This document shows, piece by piece, positions 11,092 to 20,101 of a stretch of DNA of 64,000 bases (its first letter is position 1; the number at the start of each line of letters is the position of its first letter). Origin of the DNA: Gammaproteobacteria bacterium (GTDB lineage Bacteria > Pseudomonadota > Gammaproteobacteria > Enterobacterales > Neiellaceae); NCBI GenBank assembly GCA_017425245.1, contig JAFOOX010000053.1, positions 20,349 through 84,348 on the forward strand, given 5' to 3'. The translations under genes were made by a program, and so were the position numbers. The notes beneath the pieces were generated by a model, which saw only the letters and a program-made list of their open reading frames with translations, had not been told where the DNA came from and did not search any database.

Positions 11092-12795
11092 ATGAGTGAT
11101 GCCAATTCTGCACTGTGCAACCTTCTATCAAGATATGGGGTTCTTAATAGAGAAGAACTTCAAATCTACGCTTTTAAGGCAGTTGAAGCTCAACTCCCGC
11201 TGATCTTCTTTCTCTTTGAGCAGAAACGCATTCAAAGTCGTCCTTTGGCTGAATTATTATCCGACAATTACGGGATGCCAATAGAGGATATCGGGAAACA
11301 TAACCCTGAAGAGCTGCCTGAACAGTATCGCAATGAAAAGCTGATCCATAAGCACCACGTACTACCACTCTTTATCAAAGATAACAGACTGCATATCGCT
11401 ACCGCCGATCCGACCAATTTAGCTGCACTGGAAGAATTCCAGTTCAATTGCGGCATGCGTACCGAACCAGTACTGGTCGAGATTGCGGCGCTGACCAAGG
11501 CTATTGAAAAGCTGATAGGGGGTGATTCTTCGGGGCTTGATTTAGGTGCCATCGATGAGAAAGAACTGAGTGGCATAGAAGTCGCTGATACAGAAGGCCG
11601 TGACGACTCAGCGATTATGGCCGATAAAGATGACGCGCCAATTGTGGTCTATATTAACAAGTTACTTACGGATGCGATCAAGAAGGGCGCTTCTGACCTT
11701 CATTTTGAGCCCTATGAGTATAGCTATCGCGTCCGTTTTCGTATCGATGGCCTGCTACATGAAATCTCTGCACCCCCGGTTTCCATGTCTGGCCGAATCG
11801 CAGCCCGCTTGAAGGTGATGGCCAAGCTGGATATCGCCGAGCGGCGAGTACCGCAGGATGGCCGTATCAAGTTGAGACTGTCTCGCACCAAAGCAATTGA
11901 TTTCCGCGTCTCGACCCTACCCACGCTGTGGGGCGAGAAAATTGTGATGCGTATTCTTGATTCCAGCAGTGCTCAGCTGGGTATCGATGTGCTGGGTTAT
12001 GAACCGGAGCAGAAAGCGCTTTATATGAAGGCGCTGGCTCAACCGCAGGGGATGATTCTGGTGACGGGCCCTACCGGTTCCGGTAAAACTGTATCGCTCT
12101 ATACTGGCCTGAATATTCTTAACACTGCTGATCGTAATATCGCCACCGCCGAAGACCCGGTTGAAATCAACCTGCCTGGCATCAACCAGGTGCAGGTGAA
12201 TCCCAAAGCCGGGTTGACCTTTCCCAGCGCGCTGCGCGCCTTTTTGCGCCAAGACCCTGATGTGGTGATGGTGGGGGAGATTCGCGACCTGGAAACGGCG
12301 GAGATCGCCATTAAAGCCGCCCAGACAGGCCATCTGGTGTTGAGCACCCTGCACACCAACTCAGCCGCTGAGACTCTGACCCGTCTGCTCAATATGGGTG
12401 TGCCTAGCTACAACGTGGCCAGCTCGGTCAGCCTGATCATCGCCCAGCGTCTGGCCCGTCGCCTATGCAGCCATTGCAAGGCGCCCGAGCCGATCGGCCC
12501 ACAGCAACTTAAGGAACTAGGCTATACGGAGGAGCAAATTGCCGCTGGCTTCACGATCTACAAGCCGGTGGGTTGCGATGCTTGCACTGGCGGTTATAAA
12601 GGGCGGGTCGGTATCTATGAGGTGATGCCGATCACCGAGCGGCTGGCCAAGATCATCATGGAGGGGGGTAACTCCCTCGATATCGCCGCCCAAGCGGGGA
12701 GGGAAGGGGTGAAGAACCTGCGCCAGTCAGCATTGAAAAAGGCGGCTGATGGCGTGACCAGCCTTGTCGAAGTGGAGCGGGTTACCGCATTCTAA
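11092..12795 (+). CDS. pilB: Type IV pilus assembly ATPase PilB
   Basis: Hexameric secretion-superfamily ATPase that drives pilus extension at the inner membrane, 567 aa. An N-terminal MshEN/T2SSE-N type domain (about 1-150) precedes the ATPase core. The core has Walker A GPTGSGKT (about residue 326), the Asp box in [11 protein letters not shown], Walker B with [20 protein letters not shown], and the His box [14 protein letters not shown] zinc-binding CxxC pair is present as CSHC (about 460) and CDAC (about 496). The start ATG 11092 has only a weak ribosome site. It begins the pilB-pilC-pilD operon. Confidence 0.96.
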   Translation: MSDANSALCNLLSRYGVLNREELQIYAFKAVEAQLPLIFFLFEQKRIQSRPLAELLSDNYGMPIEDIGKHNPEELPEQYRNEKLIHKHHVLPLFIKDNRLHIATADPTNLAALEEFQFNCGMRTEPVLVEIAALTKAIEKLIGGDSSGLDLGAIDEKELSGIEVADTEGRDDSAIMADKDDAPIVVYINKLLTDAIKKGASDLHFEPYEYSYRVRFRIDGLLHEISAPPVSMSGRIAARLKVMAKLDIAERRVPQDGRIKLRLSRTKAIDFRVSTLPTLWGEKIVMRILDSSSAQLGIDVLGYEPEQKALYMKALAQPQGMILVTGPTGSGKTVSLYTGLNILNTADRNIATAEDPVEINLPGINQVQVNPKAGLTFPSALRAFLRQDPDVVMVGEIRDLETAEIAIKAAQTGHLVLSTLHTNSAAETLTRLLNMGVPSYNVASSVSLIIAQRLARRLCSHCKAPEPIGPQQLKELGYTEEQIAAGFTIYKPVGCDACTGGYKGRVGIYEVMPITERLAKIIMEGGNSLDIAAQAGREGVKNLRQSALKKAADGVTSLVEVERVTAF

Positions 12796-12840
12796 CGGCC
12801 TAAGCCGCAGCAGCAGCGCCAACTCACAGGATTGAACAGC

Positions 12841-14085
12841 ATGGCAACAGTGGCACAGAGCAGCAAAAAATCCCCTAAGGCCCCTAACGTTGATTTGTAC
12901 ACCTGGAAAGGAGTTAACAAGCGCGGCGACCAAGTCTCGGGCGAGATCCGCGCCCAAAGCGTTAACGAAGCCAAGGCGCTGCTGCGCAACCAGGGGGTAA
13001 TCCCCTCGGGCGTCAAGAAAAAGCCCAAGCCGCTGCTTAATCTCGGCGGCGGTATTACGCCGATGGATATTGCCATCATCACCCGCCAGATCGCCACCAT
13101 GCTTGGTGCCGGTGTGCCTCTGGTGCAGTCGTTTGAGATGATCGGCAAGGGCCATGAAAAAGAGAAGATGCGCGAGCTGATCGCCAGCATCAAAAATGAG
13201 CTTGCTGCCGGGCTGCCGCTGGCCGAATGTCTTCGTCAACACCCCCGTTATTTTGATGCGCTCTACTGCGATCTAATCGGTGCGGGTGAGCAATCGGGGT
13301 CTCTCGATACCATCTATGGTCGGGTTGCTACGTATAAAGAAAAAGCCGAAGCGCTGAAATCAAAAATCAAGAAAGCGCTTTTCTACCCAGCAGCAGTAGT
13401 GGTGGTAGCCATTATTGTTACCGCTATTTTGTTGATTAAGGTGGTGCCTACCTTTAAAGAGATTTTTGAGGGATTTGGTGCCCAGCTGCCAGCCTTTACC
13501 ATTATGGTCATTAACATGTCCGAATTTATGCAAGAGTACTGGTGGCTCATGTTGGGGGTGGTGGTGGCCTTGGGCTATGCCTATAAAGAGGCGCTGATCC
13601 GCAGCAAAAAGGTGAAAGACCGCAATGATCTGATGATACTGAAACTGCCCATTATTGGTGGAATTTTGCACAAGGCGGCGGTAGCCCGTTTTGCCCGCAC
13701 CTTGTCGACCACCTTTGCCTCCGGGGTGCCTTTGATCAGTGCCCTGGAGTCGGCGGCTGGTGCTTCCGGCAACGCCTTTTACCGCGATGCAATTTTAACT
13801 ATCCGCCGTGAGGTGGAAACCGGCATGCAGATGAATATCGCCATGCGCATGACCAATGCCTTCCCCGATATGGTGGTGCAGATGGTGGCCATCGGTGAGG
13901 AATCTGGCGCGGTGGACGATATGTTGGCCAAGATCGCCAATGTCTATGAGCAGCAGGTGGATGATGCGGTGGATGCTCTGACGAGTTTGCTGGAGCCGCT
14001 AATTATGGTAGTTCTGGGCACGCTGGTGGGTGGTTTGATCATTGCCATGTACCTGCCCATCTTTAGCATGGGCTCGGTGGTGTAA
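12841..14085 (+). CDS. pilC: Type IV pilus inner-membrane platform protein PilC
   Basis: Polytopic inner-membrane platform that couples PilB to pilin assembly, 414 aa. Two T2SSF repeats are visible, the first near ITRQIATMLGAGVPLVQSF and the second near FARTLSTTFASGVPLISAL. Hydrophobic segments lie around residues 180-210, 230-250 and near the C-terminus. An N-terminal extension with the typical YTWKGVNKRGDQVSGEI motif precedes repeat one. ATG 12841 is preceded by AGG at ten bases; an in-frame TTG at 12832 is less likely. Its stop codon overlaps the pilD start by one base. Confidence 0.95.
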   Translation: MATVAQSSKKSPKAPNVDLYTWKGVNKRGDQVSGEIRAQSVNEAKALLRNQGVIPSGVKKKPKPLLNLGGGITPMDIAIITRQIATMLGAGVPLVQSFEMIGKGHEKEKMRELIASIKNELAAGLPLAECLRQHPRYFDALYCDLIGAGEQSGSLDTIYGRVATYKEKAEALKSKIKKALFYPAAVVVVAIIVTAILLIKVVPTFKEIFEGFGAQLPAFTIMVINMSEFMQEYWWLMLGVVVALGYAYKEALIRSKKVKDRNDLMILKLPIIGGILHKAAVARFARTLSTTFASGVPLISALESAAGASGNAFYRDAILTIRREVETGMQMNIAMRMTNAFPDMVVQMVAIGEESGAVDDMLAKIANVYEQQVDDAVDALTSLLEPLIMVVLGTLVGGLIIAMYLPIFSMGSVV

Positions 14086-14960
14086 TGACCGATTTGGCAT
14101 TAGTTGCGCACCAGCATCCTACCTTGGTGGTCGGTTGTTGCCTGCTGCTGGGGTTACTGCTTGGCAGTTTCCTCAATGTGGTTATTCATCGCCTGCCGTT
14201 GATGATGATGCGCCAGTTTCGTGGCGAGGTACAGTTGAACTGGCCGGAGCTAAATCTACCAGCAGAGCAGCCGCCACTGCCAGCAATATACAACTTGGTG
14301 TTACCCAAGTCGGGCTGCCCCAAGTGCGGCACTGCGATCAAGCCGTGGGACAATATTCCGGTTATCTCCTGGCTGCTGCTGCGCGGCACGTGTCGGCAGT
14401 GCGCAGCGCCTATTAGTGGCCGCTACCCACTGGTTGAACTGCTCACCGGCTTGGCCTTTGGCTGGTGCGCCCTCCATTTCGGCTGGTCGCTGGCCTTGGT
14501 CGGTGCGCTGATCTTCACCGCATTACTAATTGCCCTGATCTTTATCGATATCGACGAGATGCTGTTGCCGGATCAGCTGACCTTGCCACTGCTGTGGCTG
14601 GGGCTGCTGTTTAATCTGCAGGGCACCTATGTCAGCCTGCCGGAAGCGGTGATCGGTGCTGTCGCCGGTTACCTGAGTCTGTGGTCGGTCTATTGGGGCT
14701 TTAAGCTGCTGACCGGCAAAGAGGGGATGGGCTACGGCGACTTTAAGCTGCTCGCCGCCCTTGGCGCCTGGATGGGCTGGCAGCAACTGCCGCTGATCGT
14801 CCTGCTGTCGTCGGCCGTTGGTGCGGCCTTCGGCATTGCCGCTCTGCTCAAACGCGGCGAAAGCCAGCCGCTCCCTTTTGGTCCCTATCTGGCCATCGCC
14901 GGCTGGATCGCTTTTTTCTGGGGCGAAGCGATTGTGAGTTGGTATTTGAGCTTGATGTAA
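14085..14960 (+). CDS. pilD: Type IV prepilin peptidase / N-methyltransferase PilD
   Basis: Inner-membrane aspartyl protease that removes the leader of PilA-type prepilins and methylates the new N-terminus, 291 aa. The zinc-binding four-cysteine loop is present (CPKCG and CRQC, about residues 78-107), as is the methylase-like loop IPVISWLLLRG between them. The catalytic aspartates are in IDIDEMLLPDQ and in GMGYGDFKLL (GxGD family motif). About eight membrane segments follow the N-terminal one. Translation is probably coupled to pilC through TAATG at 14083-14087. Confidence 0.96.
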   Translation: MTDLALVAHQHPTLVVGCCLLLGLLLGSFLNVVIHRLPLMMMRQFRGEVQLNWPELNLPAEQPPLPAIYNLVLPKSGCPKCGTAIKPWDNIPVISWLLLRGTCRQCAAPISGRYPLVELLTGLAFGWCALHFGWSLALVGALIFTALLIALIFIDIDEMLLPDQLTLPLLWLGLLFNLQGTYVSLPEAVIGAVAGYLSLWSVYWGFKLLTGKEGMGYGDFKLLAALGAWMGWQQLPLIVLLSSAVGAAFGIAALLKRGESQPLPFGPYLAIAGWIAFFWGEAIVSWYLSLM

Positions 14961-14973
14961 ATTCGGGAATCGA

Positions 14974-15084
14974 AAAATCCCCCTGTATCCCCCTTTGTCA
15001 AAGGGGGAGAAGAATCAGGAGGCTGGCAGGAGCCGGCGGTTGTCTGATCCCCCACTTTGTAAAAGGGGGGCGAGGGGGGATTTT
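14974..15084. repeat. Composite palindromic element (MITE-like)
   Basis: Outer arms AAAATCCCCC (14974-14983) and GGGGGATTTT (15075-15084) are perfect inverted repeats enclosing two inner palindromes. One is CCCCCTTTG-T-CAAAGGGGG (14989-15007), the same arms as at 10026. The other is an imperfect copy, CCCCC-ACTTTGTAAAA-GGGGG (15049-15069). About 110 bp in total, it fills the gap between pilD and coaE. No ORF of its own. A non-autonomous repeat or REP-like pair is the likely nature. Confidence 0.7.
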
Positions 15085-15135
15085 CTGAACGGCCAGGGGA
15101 TTTTCTTCAACTATCTTGTCGCGTCTGGAAGGCCC

Positions 15136-15756
15136 ATGTCAGCCAACGTAATCCGCCCCTACATCGTCGCCCTGACCGGTGGTATCGGCTCCGGCAAGAG
15201 CGCGGCGGCTCGTTATTTCGCTTGCCGGGGGATTGAGGTGATCGATGCTGATCAGCTGGCCCGTGATGCGGTTGCCGTTGGCAGCGAGGGGCTGGCTGAA
15301 GTTGTGGCGGCGTTCGGCACCGGGGTGCTGACCGATGAGGGCACCATCGAACGGCCGGCACTGCGGCGGCTGGTGTTTAACGACGATGAGGCGCGCCAGC
15401 GCCTGAATGCCATTCTCCATCCGCGCATCGCCGAGCGTACCCACCAACTGCTGGCTGAAGCAGATTCCCCCTATGTGATCTGGATGGTGCCGCTGCTGGT
15501 GGAGAACCGCCTGTGGCATCACGCCGATCGGGTGGTGGTGGTTGATCTGCCCGAGTCCTTGCAGCGCCAGCGGGCTGCGGCACGTGATGGTGTTGATGAA
15601 GCGCAGATTGACGCGATCATCAGTGCCCAGGCCAGCCGCCAGCAGCGCTTGGCCATTGCCCACGACATCATCGACAACCGCGGCCAGCCCGCCGATCTAT
15701 GCCCGCAAGTGGCCGCCCTGCACCTGCGTTACCTGCTGCTCGCCGCCAACGCCTGA
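15136..15756 (+). CDS. coaE: Dephospho-CoA kinase CoaE
   Basis: Phosphorylates the ribose 3'-OH of dephospho-CoA, the last step of coenzyme A synthesis, in the cytoplasm. The 206-aa length is typical. The P-loop is LTGGIGSGKSAAARYF near the N-terminus, DADQLARDAV follows, and VPLLVEN lies in the middle. The start is ATG 15136, behind GGAAGG. The open frame extends upstream into the palindromic element but is not homologous there. coaE downstream of pilD is common in gammaproteobacteria; the usual next genes (zapD, yacG) are not found here, and a transposase relic sits instead. Confidence 0.95.
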   Translation: MSANVIRPYIVALTGGIGSGKSAAARYFACRGIEVIDADQLARDAVAVGSEGLAEVVAAFGTGVLTDEGTIERPALRRLVFNDDEARQRLNAILHPRIAERTHQLLAEADSPYVIWMVPLLVENRLWHHADRVVVVDLPESLQRQRAAARDGVDEAQIDAIISAQASRQQRLAIAHDIIDNRGQPADLCPQVAALHLRYLLLAANA

Positions 15757-15762
15757 GCGGCG

Positions 15763-16020
15763 TTGCGGCAGTGGCGAGATGCGGTGCTGCCCAAAAACCA
15801 ATCCTTCAAGGTCTTTCATGGTCAGGCGCTGGTGGCCATGATCATCAATGGCTTAGGCTTTCACAGCAGCACCTTGCACATGTTCCCGCAGTTCTTCGCC
15901 AATAAGCCGGTTGAGCGGCTGATCGGCCCCGGGATCTGCGCCGACGATCTCAACGATGATGTGCTCGGGCGCTGTCTGGATGCGCTGTTTGCGGCCGATG
16001 TGTCGGCGCTGTCGAACTCC
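15763..16020 (+). pseudogene. Transposase remnant (IS1634-type, DUF4277 N-terminal part)
   Basis: The frame reads HGQALVAMIINGLGF, then FPQFFANKPVERLIGPGI and LNDDVLGRCLDALFAADV. These match the conserved N-terminal DUF4277 region of IS1634-like transposases as I know it. Only about 85 residues are recognisable, whereas a whole transposase has 500 or more. Similarity stops near 16010, and the frame then ends in unrelated sequence at 16068, inside the 3' end of the fbpC-like gene. It starts seven bases after coaE. No terminal inverted repeats or target duplication were found. It is an old, truncated insertion that probably replaced the genes normally following coaE. Confidence 0.7.
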
Positions 16021-16057
16021 GCTGTCACCTGGTGGTCAGCGGCAAGCAGGCGAGGGG

Positions 16058-17134
16058 TTAACGCATGAGTGATGCCAACTCAGCAGTCGGAAAGGCGATC
16101 ACATGATCGGCCTGCAAACGAAGGCGGATCTGCTCACCGATCTCATGCTCGTTATGGCTGGGCACCAGCGCCAGCACCAGGGTGCCGCTGGCCAGCCGCA
16201 GGCGATAGAGGAAGTCGGCCCCGCGGAACAGCCGGGCCTCAATGGTGGCGCGTGGCCCATCGCCCGGGCGGTCATCCAACACGATGTCATCCGGGCGCAG
16301 CAGAACTTGAAGTTGTGTACCCGAACCATGGGAATGGGCGTAGCGGCAGCGCAGCGGTCCCAGCTCGGTCATCAGGCTGGTGGCATCAACAACACCGGCG
16401 CTGATAAACACACCCTCACCGATGAAATCTGCCACCAGCCGATTCGCTGGCTCGTGGTAGAGGGTGTAGGGGCTGGCCCACTGCTGCAGTCGCCCGGCCG
16501 CCACCACCCCAACCTGATCGGCCATGGCAAAGGCCTCTTGCTGATCGTGAGTGACCAGTAGGGCTGTGGTGCACTGGGCTTTGAGCAGTTCGCGCAGTTC
16601 GCTGGCCAGTCGCGTGCGCAGTTCACTGTCGAGGCTGGCGAAGGGTTCGTCGAGCAGCAGCAAGCGCGGTTTAGGGGCTAGTGCCCGGGCCAGCGCTACC
16701 CGTTGCTGCTGGCCGCCGGAGAGCTGGTGGGGCCAGCGTTGGCCAAGCCCTTCCAGGCCGACCAGTTTCAGTAGTTCAGCCACTCGCGCCTTACGCTCGC
16801 TGCGGCTGAATGCACTTAGGCCGAAGGCGATGTTGTCGGCTACCCGCAGGTGGGGAAACAGAGCATGGTCTTGAAACATCAGACCGATGCCGCGCTGGTG
16901 CGCTGGCCACAGATACTCACGACTGCTGACCACCACCCCGTCTACTGCGATATGGCCAGCCAGGGGGGGCACAAAACCGGCGATGGCACGCAACAGCGAG
17001 GATTTGCCAGAGCCAGACGCACCAAGCAGAGCGCCGATGGCGCCGCTGCGCAGTTCAAAGCTGACATCGCTGACGACGCTTTGACCATCGAAGGCGAGGC
17101 AAAGCTGGTGGAGGGCGAGCACTGGCAGGGTCAT
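16058..17134 (-). CDS. fbpC: Iron(III) ABC transporter ATP-binding protein (FbpC-like)
   Basis: Cytoplasmic ATPase for ferric-iron import, 358 aa. It has Walker A GASGSGKSS, the Q-loop MFQDHALFPHLRV, the signature [15 protein letters not shown], Walker B LLLDEPFASLD and the H-loop LLVTHDQQEAFAMAD. A C-terminal TOBE-like domain follows from about residue 240 (LLRPDDIVLDDRPG). The start at 17134 overlaps the stop of the permease gene by four bases (ATGA), so the two are translationally coupled. The order of the operon is binding protein, permease, ATPase, all on the minus strand. The substrate is inferred from the FbpA-like binding protein. Confidence 0.9.
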   Translation of the reverse strand: MTLPVLALHQLCLAFDGQSVVSDVSFELRSGAIGALLGASGSGKSSLLRAIAGFVPPLAGHIAVDGVVVSSREYLWPAHQRGIGLMFQDHALFPHLRVADNIAFGLSAFSRSERKARVAELLKLVGLEGLGQRWPHQLSGGQQQRVALARALAPKPRLLLLDEPFASLDSELRTRLASELRELLKAQCTTALLVTHDQQEAFAMADQVGVVAAGRLQQWASPYTLYHEPANRLVADFIGEGVFISAGVVDATSLMTELGPLRCRYAHSHGSGTQLQVLLRPDDIVLDDRPGDGPRATIEARLFRGADFLYRLRLASGTLVLALVPSHNEHEIGEQIRLRLQADHVIAFPTAELASLMR

Positions 17135-18750
17135 GACGGCAGGCTCCGACCACGACCGAGTACGATCACCGGCAGAAGGCCAGCCGCCATTATTGCCAGC
17201 GCCGGCAAGGCCGCCCGCTGCCATTCCCCTTCAGAGGTCATCTCAAACACGCGTACCGCAAGGGTGTCCCAGCCAAAGGGGCGGGTCATCAGGGTAATAG
17301 GCATCTCTTTCATCACGTCCACAAAGCAGAGCAAGGCAGCGGTTGTGATACTGGGGGCGAGCAGCGGCAGGTGCAAGCGCCACAGTCGCCGCCAGCCGAC
17401 CACGCCGAGGCTGGCCGCCGCCATTTCTTGGGCAGGGCTGATACGTTGCAGGCCCGCTTGCAACGGCGCCAGACCAACACTTAAAAAACGTGTGGCCAGC
17501 CCTAGCAGGATCAACAACAGGGTTCCTTTGAGCAGGGTCGGGCTGCTACTGCCAGTAACAGCCAACAGTTGTTGATCGAACCACTGCATAGGGATAAAAA
17601 ACCCCACCGCCAACACTGCACCGGGCATGGCATAGCCGGTCGCTGACAACTGCACCAGCAGGCCGGCTGCTGGTCGCTGCAGCTGGCGTTCGCCATAGGC
17701 TAACAGCAGCGCCAGCATCACCACCAGCATGGCTGCCAGGCCGGCTAGCAGCAGCGAATTGAGAATGAAGGTTGGAAAACGGCTATCTAGATCGCTAGCT
17801 ACGACGGCGCAGCCCCAACTGAGCAGCTGGGCCAGCGGCAGGCCGAAAGCCAGTAACCAGACGATGCCACACAAGGCACAGGCAAGGATGCTGCGCCAGC
17901 CGCTTAGCCGGGCGATGGCCAGTGGCTGGTTGCGGTTGCCGCTGTAGCGGCGCTGGCCACGCTGCCAGCGCTCGATGGCCATTAGCAGTAACGCCAGTAC
18001 CACCACCACAGCAGCGATCTGACTGGCCGCAGTCAATGAAAACAGCCCCGACCAAGCTTTGTAGATGGCCACGCTCAGGGTATCGAGATTGAACACGCTG
18101 ACTGCGCCAAAATCGGCCAGGGTCTCCATGGTCACCAGCAGGGCGGCGGCCACCAACGCTGGACGGGCGGCGGGCATGATCACCCGCCACCAGCGCTGGC
18201 GGGGCGTAAGCCCAAGGCTGGCAGCCACTTCTAGCGCCTGCTGGCTGTGGCTGGCAAAGGCATCACGGGCCAGCAGGTAAACATAAGGATAAAAACTAAG
18301 GCTGAGCACCAGGATAGCGCCGCCGAGGCTGCGGATCTCCGGCAGGCGCGCTTCAGGCCACCACAGCCGCAGTTGCGACTGTAACGGCCCGCTAAAATCG
18401 AGCAGGCCGACCATGACAAAGGCCAGCACATAGGCCGGCATCGCCAACGGCAACATCAATGCCCAACGCCAGATGCTGTGGCCGGCAAAGCGGTAGCGAG
18501 CGATGAGCCAGGCCAGTGGGACGCCAATGAGCAGGCTGCCAACCACCACCCCCAGCGCCAGCAGCACTGTGGTGGTGGTGGCCTGGGGCAAGACGTAGTC
18601 GCGCAGGTGGGGCCAGTGTTCGTGGGCCGGTGCCAGCCAGCTGGCCAGCACCACCCATTGCGGCAGGGTCATGACGAGTACGCACAACACCAAACCCAGC
18701 CACCAGCGGCTGGGTAGGGCAAGGCGGGGCAGGGTCTGGCTGAACAGCAT
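17131..18750 (-). CDS. fbpB: Iron(III) ABC transporter permease (FbpB-like, fused double permease)
   Basis: Inner-membrane channel of the ferric-iron importer, 539 aa. Two permease modules of about 250 residues each are fused, as in FbpB and SfuB, giving about twelve membrane segments. Each has an EAA-like loop: EVAASLGLTPRQRWWRVIMP in the first half and MAAASLGVVGWRRLWRLHLP in the second. The first membrane helix lies at about residues 17-37. It is 33 bases downstream of the binding-protein gene and overlaps the ATPase gene. Confidence 0.92.
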   Translation of the reverse strand: MLFSQTLPRLALPSRWWLGLVLCVLVMTLPQWVVLASWLAPAHEHWPHLRDYVLPQATTTTVLLALGVVVGSLLIGVPLAWLIARYRFAGHSIWRWALMLPLAMPAYVLAFVMVGLLDFSGPLQSQLRLWWPEARLPEIRSLGGAILVLSLSFYPYVYLLARDAFASHSQQALEVAASLGLTPRQRWWRVIMPAARPALVAAALLVTMETLADFGAVSVFNLDTLSVAIYKAWSGLFSLTAASQIAAVVVVLALLLMAIERWQRGQRRYSGNRNQPLAIARLSGWRSILACALCGIVWLLAFGLPLAQLLSWGCAVVASDLDSRFPTFILNSLLLAGLAAMLVVMLALLLAYGERQLQRPAAGLLVQLSATGYAMPGAVLAVGFFIPMQWFDQQLLAVTGSSSPTLLKGTLLLILLGLATRFLSVGLAPLQAGLQRISPAQEMAAASLGVVGWRRLWRLHLPLLAPSITTAALLCFVDVMKEMPITLMTRPFGWDTLAVRVFEMTSEGEWQRAALPALAIMAAGLLPVIVLGRGRSLPS

Positions 18751-18783
18751 TGGCTTGACCCTTACATGCGTGCTAGTGCGCTG

Positions 18784-19782
18784 TTACTTGTAGCCGGCGC
18801 GGTCCATCAGCTTGACGGCCGCCGCCTGCAACTGGCCGGCGGTGGCGACGTTAAGCAGGTTGGCCTTGTACTCACCCCAGCCCTGAACCTTGGTGGCGGG
18901 GGCTACTTGCGGGTTGACCGGGTACTCGAAATTAGCATCGACAAACAGGTTTTGGGCGGCGGGAGAGGCCAGCCACTCCAACAGCTTCACCGCCTCATCA
19001 CGATGCGGCGCGTGGCGGGTGAGACCGGCGCCAGCGATGTTGACATGGGTGCCGTCGCTACCCTGGTTGGCCCAGAACAGTTTGACCGGCAGCTCCGGCT
19101 TTTTGGCCAGCAGGCGCCCGTAGTAGTAGGTGTTGGCGATGCCCACAGCGCACTGGCCTGCGGCAATCGCTTCCAGCAGTTTGGTATCGTCAGCAAAGGG
19201 CGGTGCGGCCAGGTTAGCTACCCAGCCTTTGACCAGGCTCTCAGTTTTTTCTTCGCCATGGGTGGCGATCATCATCGCCACCAGTGACTGGTTGTAGACC
19301 TTCTTGCTGGAGCGCAGGCAGAGTTTGCCCTGCCACTTCGGTTCGGCCAGGGCCTCGTAGCTGGACAGTTGGTCTGCGCTGGTCAGGCTCGGGTTAAAGA
19401 ACAGGGTGCGGGCGCGCACCGATAGCCCGAACCAGCGGTTTTGCGGATCACGCAGGTGGGCCGGTACAGCGGTGTCAAGGGCTTTGGACTGCACTGGCTG
19501 CAGCAGCCCCTGCTCGGCCGCCTGCCACAGGTTGCCAGCGTCGACGGTCAGCAGCAGATCGGCGGGCGATGAAGCCCCCTCCTGCTGCAGGCGGGTTAGC
19601 AGTGGTGCTTCTTTGTCGGTGATGAAGTTGACTTTCACCCCGGTCGCCTGGGTATAGGCGTCGAACACCGGCTTGATTAGCTGTTCGTTGCGGGCGGAGT
19701 AGACCACCACTTCAGCTGCCAGCAGCGGCGCGGCGGTGGTTAGGGCGGCACATAACAGGGTCAGATGGCGCAACAGATGCAT
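18784..19782 (-). CDS. fbpA: Iron(III) ABC transporter substrate-binding protein (FbpA-like)
   Basis: Periplasmic ferric-binding protein of 332 aa with a signal peptide of about 22 residues ending LLAAEVV. The mature part begins VVVYSARNEQLIKPVFDAY, the usual start of FbpA/FutA proteins. The paired tyrosines that bind Fe3+ lie in IANTYYYGRLL (about residue 212). The start ATG 19782 has GGAG at a good distance; the frame extends 91 codons upstream without sense. This is the first gene of the fbp operon. A divergent operon begins 320 bases away. No convincing Fur box was found in front. Confidence 0.93.
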   Translation of the reverse strand: MHLLRHLTLLCAALTTAAPLLAAEVVVYSARNEQLIKPVFDAYTQATGVKVNFITDKEAPLLTRLQQEGASSPADLLLTVDAGNLWQAAEQGLLQPVQSKALDTAVPAHLRDPQNRWFGLSVRARTLFFNPSLTSADQLSSYEALAEPKWQGKLCLRSSKKVYNQSLVAMMIATHGEEKTESLVKGWVANLAAPPFADDTKLLEAIAAGQCAVGIANTYYYGRLLAKKPELPVKLFWANQGSDGTHVNIAGAGLTRHAPHRDEAVKLLEWLASPAAQNLFVDANFEYPVNPQVAPATKVQGWGEYKANLLNVATAGQLQAAAVKLMDRAGYK

Positions 19783-19955
19783 GGCATTCTCCGGGGTTAA
19801 GCGAAACGGGAACTTACTATAAACGCGAATTGATGTCATTAAAATAGGCGCCCAGCGGTCTCCCGGATCGGGGCAGCCATTGCACTGGATTGGCCGGAGC
19901 CAACGCTGACCGATAGCAGTAGTGGCGGCAATGACGCACAGTGGAGCCCTTACGT

Positions 19956-19980
19956 GGTGCACTATTTTTAGTGTTGCACC
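19956..19980. promoter_or_regulatory. Dyad resembling an NtrC-type activator site
   Basis: GGTGCA and TGCACC close the ends and CACTA-TTTT-TAGTG forms an inner dyad. The half-sites resemble the TGCAC/GGTGC halves of NtrC sites, with one extra base of spacing. It lies about 80-100 bases upstream of the sigma-54 promoter at 20055, a normal enhancer distance. A second weaker match is GCACTGGATTGGCC at 19882-19895. The remaining part of the 319-bp gap 19783-20101 shows nothing else. Confidence 0.45.
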
Positions 19981-20054
19981 CAAAGCAAGCAGCGCAAAGT
20001 CCTGAACTGGCGCAAAACGGCCGAGCCTATCTCTAATGAGGGATGTGTTCGCCA

Positions 20055-20070
20055 TGGCCCGCTCTTTGCT
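20055..20070 (+). promoter_or_regulatory. Sigma-54 (-24/-12) promoter of the ATP-grasp/Anbu operon
   Basis: TGGCCCGCTCTTTGCT matches the consensus TGGCACG-N4-TTGCW with one mismatch. GG (20056-20057) and GC (20068-20069) are exactly ten bases apart. Transcription would start near 20081, leaving a leader of about 20 bases with GGAGG before ATG 20102. Confidence 0.75.
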
Positions 20071-20101
20071 TTTTCAAACGTCATTAGCACGGAGGAATCT
20101 C

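Noticed and set aside
16065..16087. Near repeat of the pilB start (MSDANSA codons) inside the 3' end of fbpC
   Set aside because: About 20 of 23 bases agree, but the similarity does not extend; the site is coding for fbpC on the other strand, so chance is the simplest reading.
19825..19850. Fur box before fbpA
   Set aside because: Best alignment matches about 11 of 19 positions, too weak to claim.
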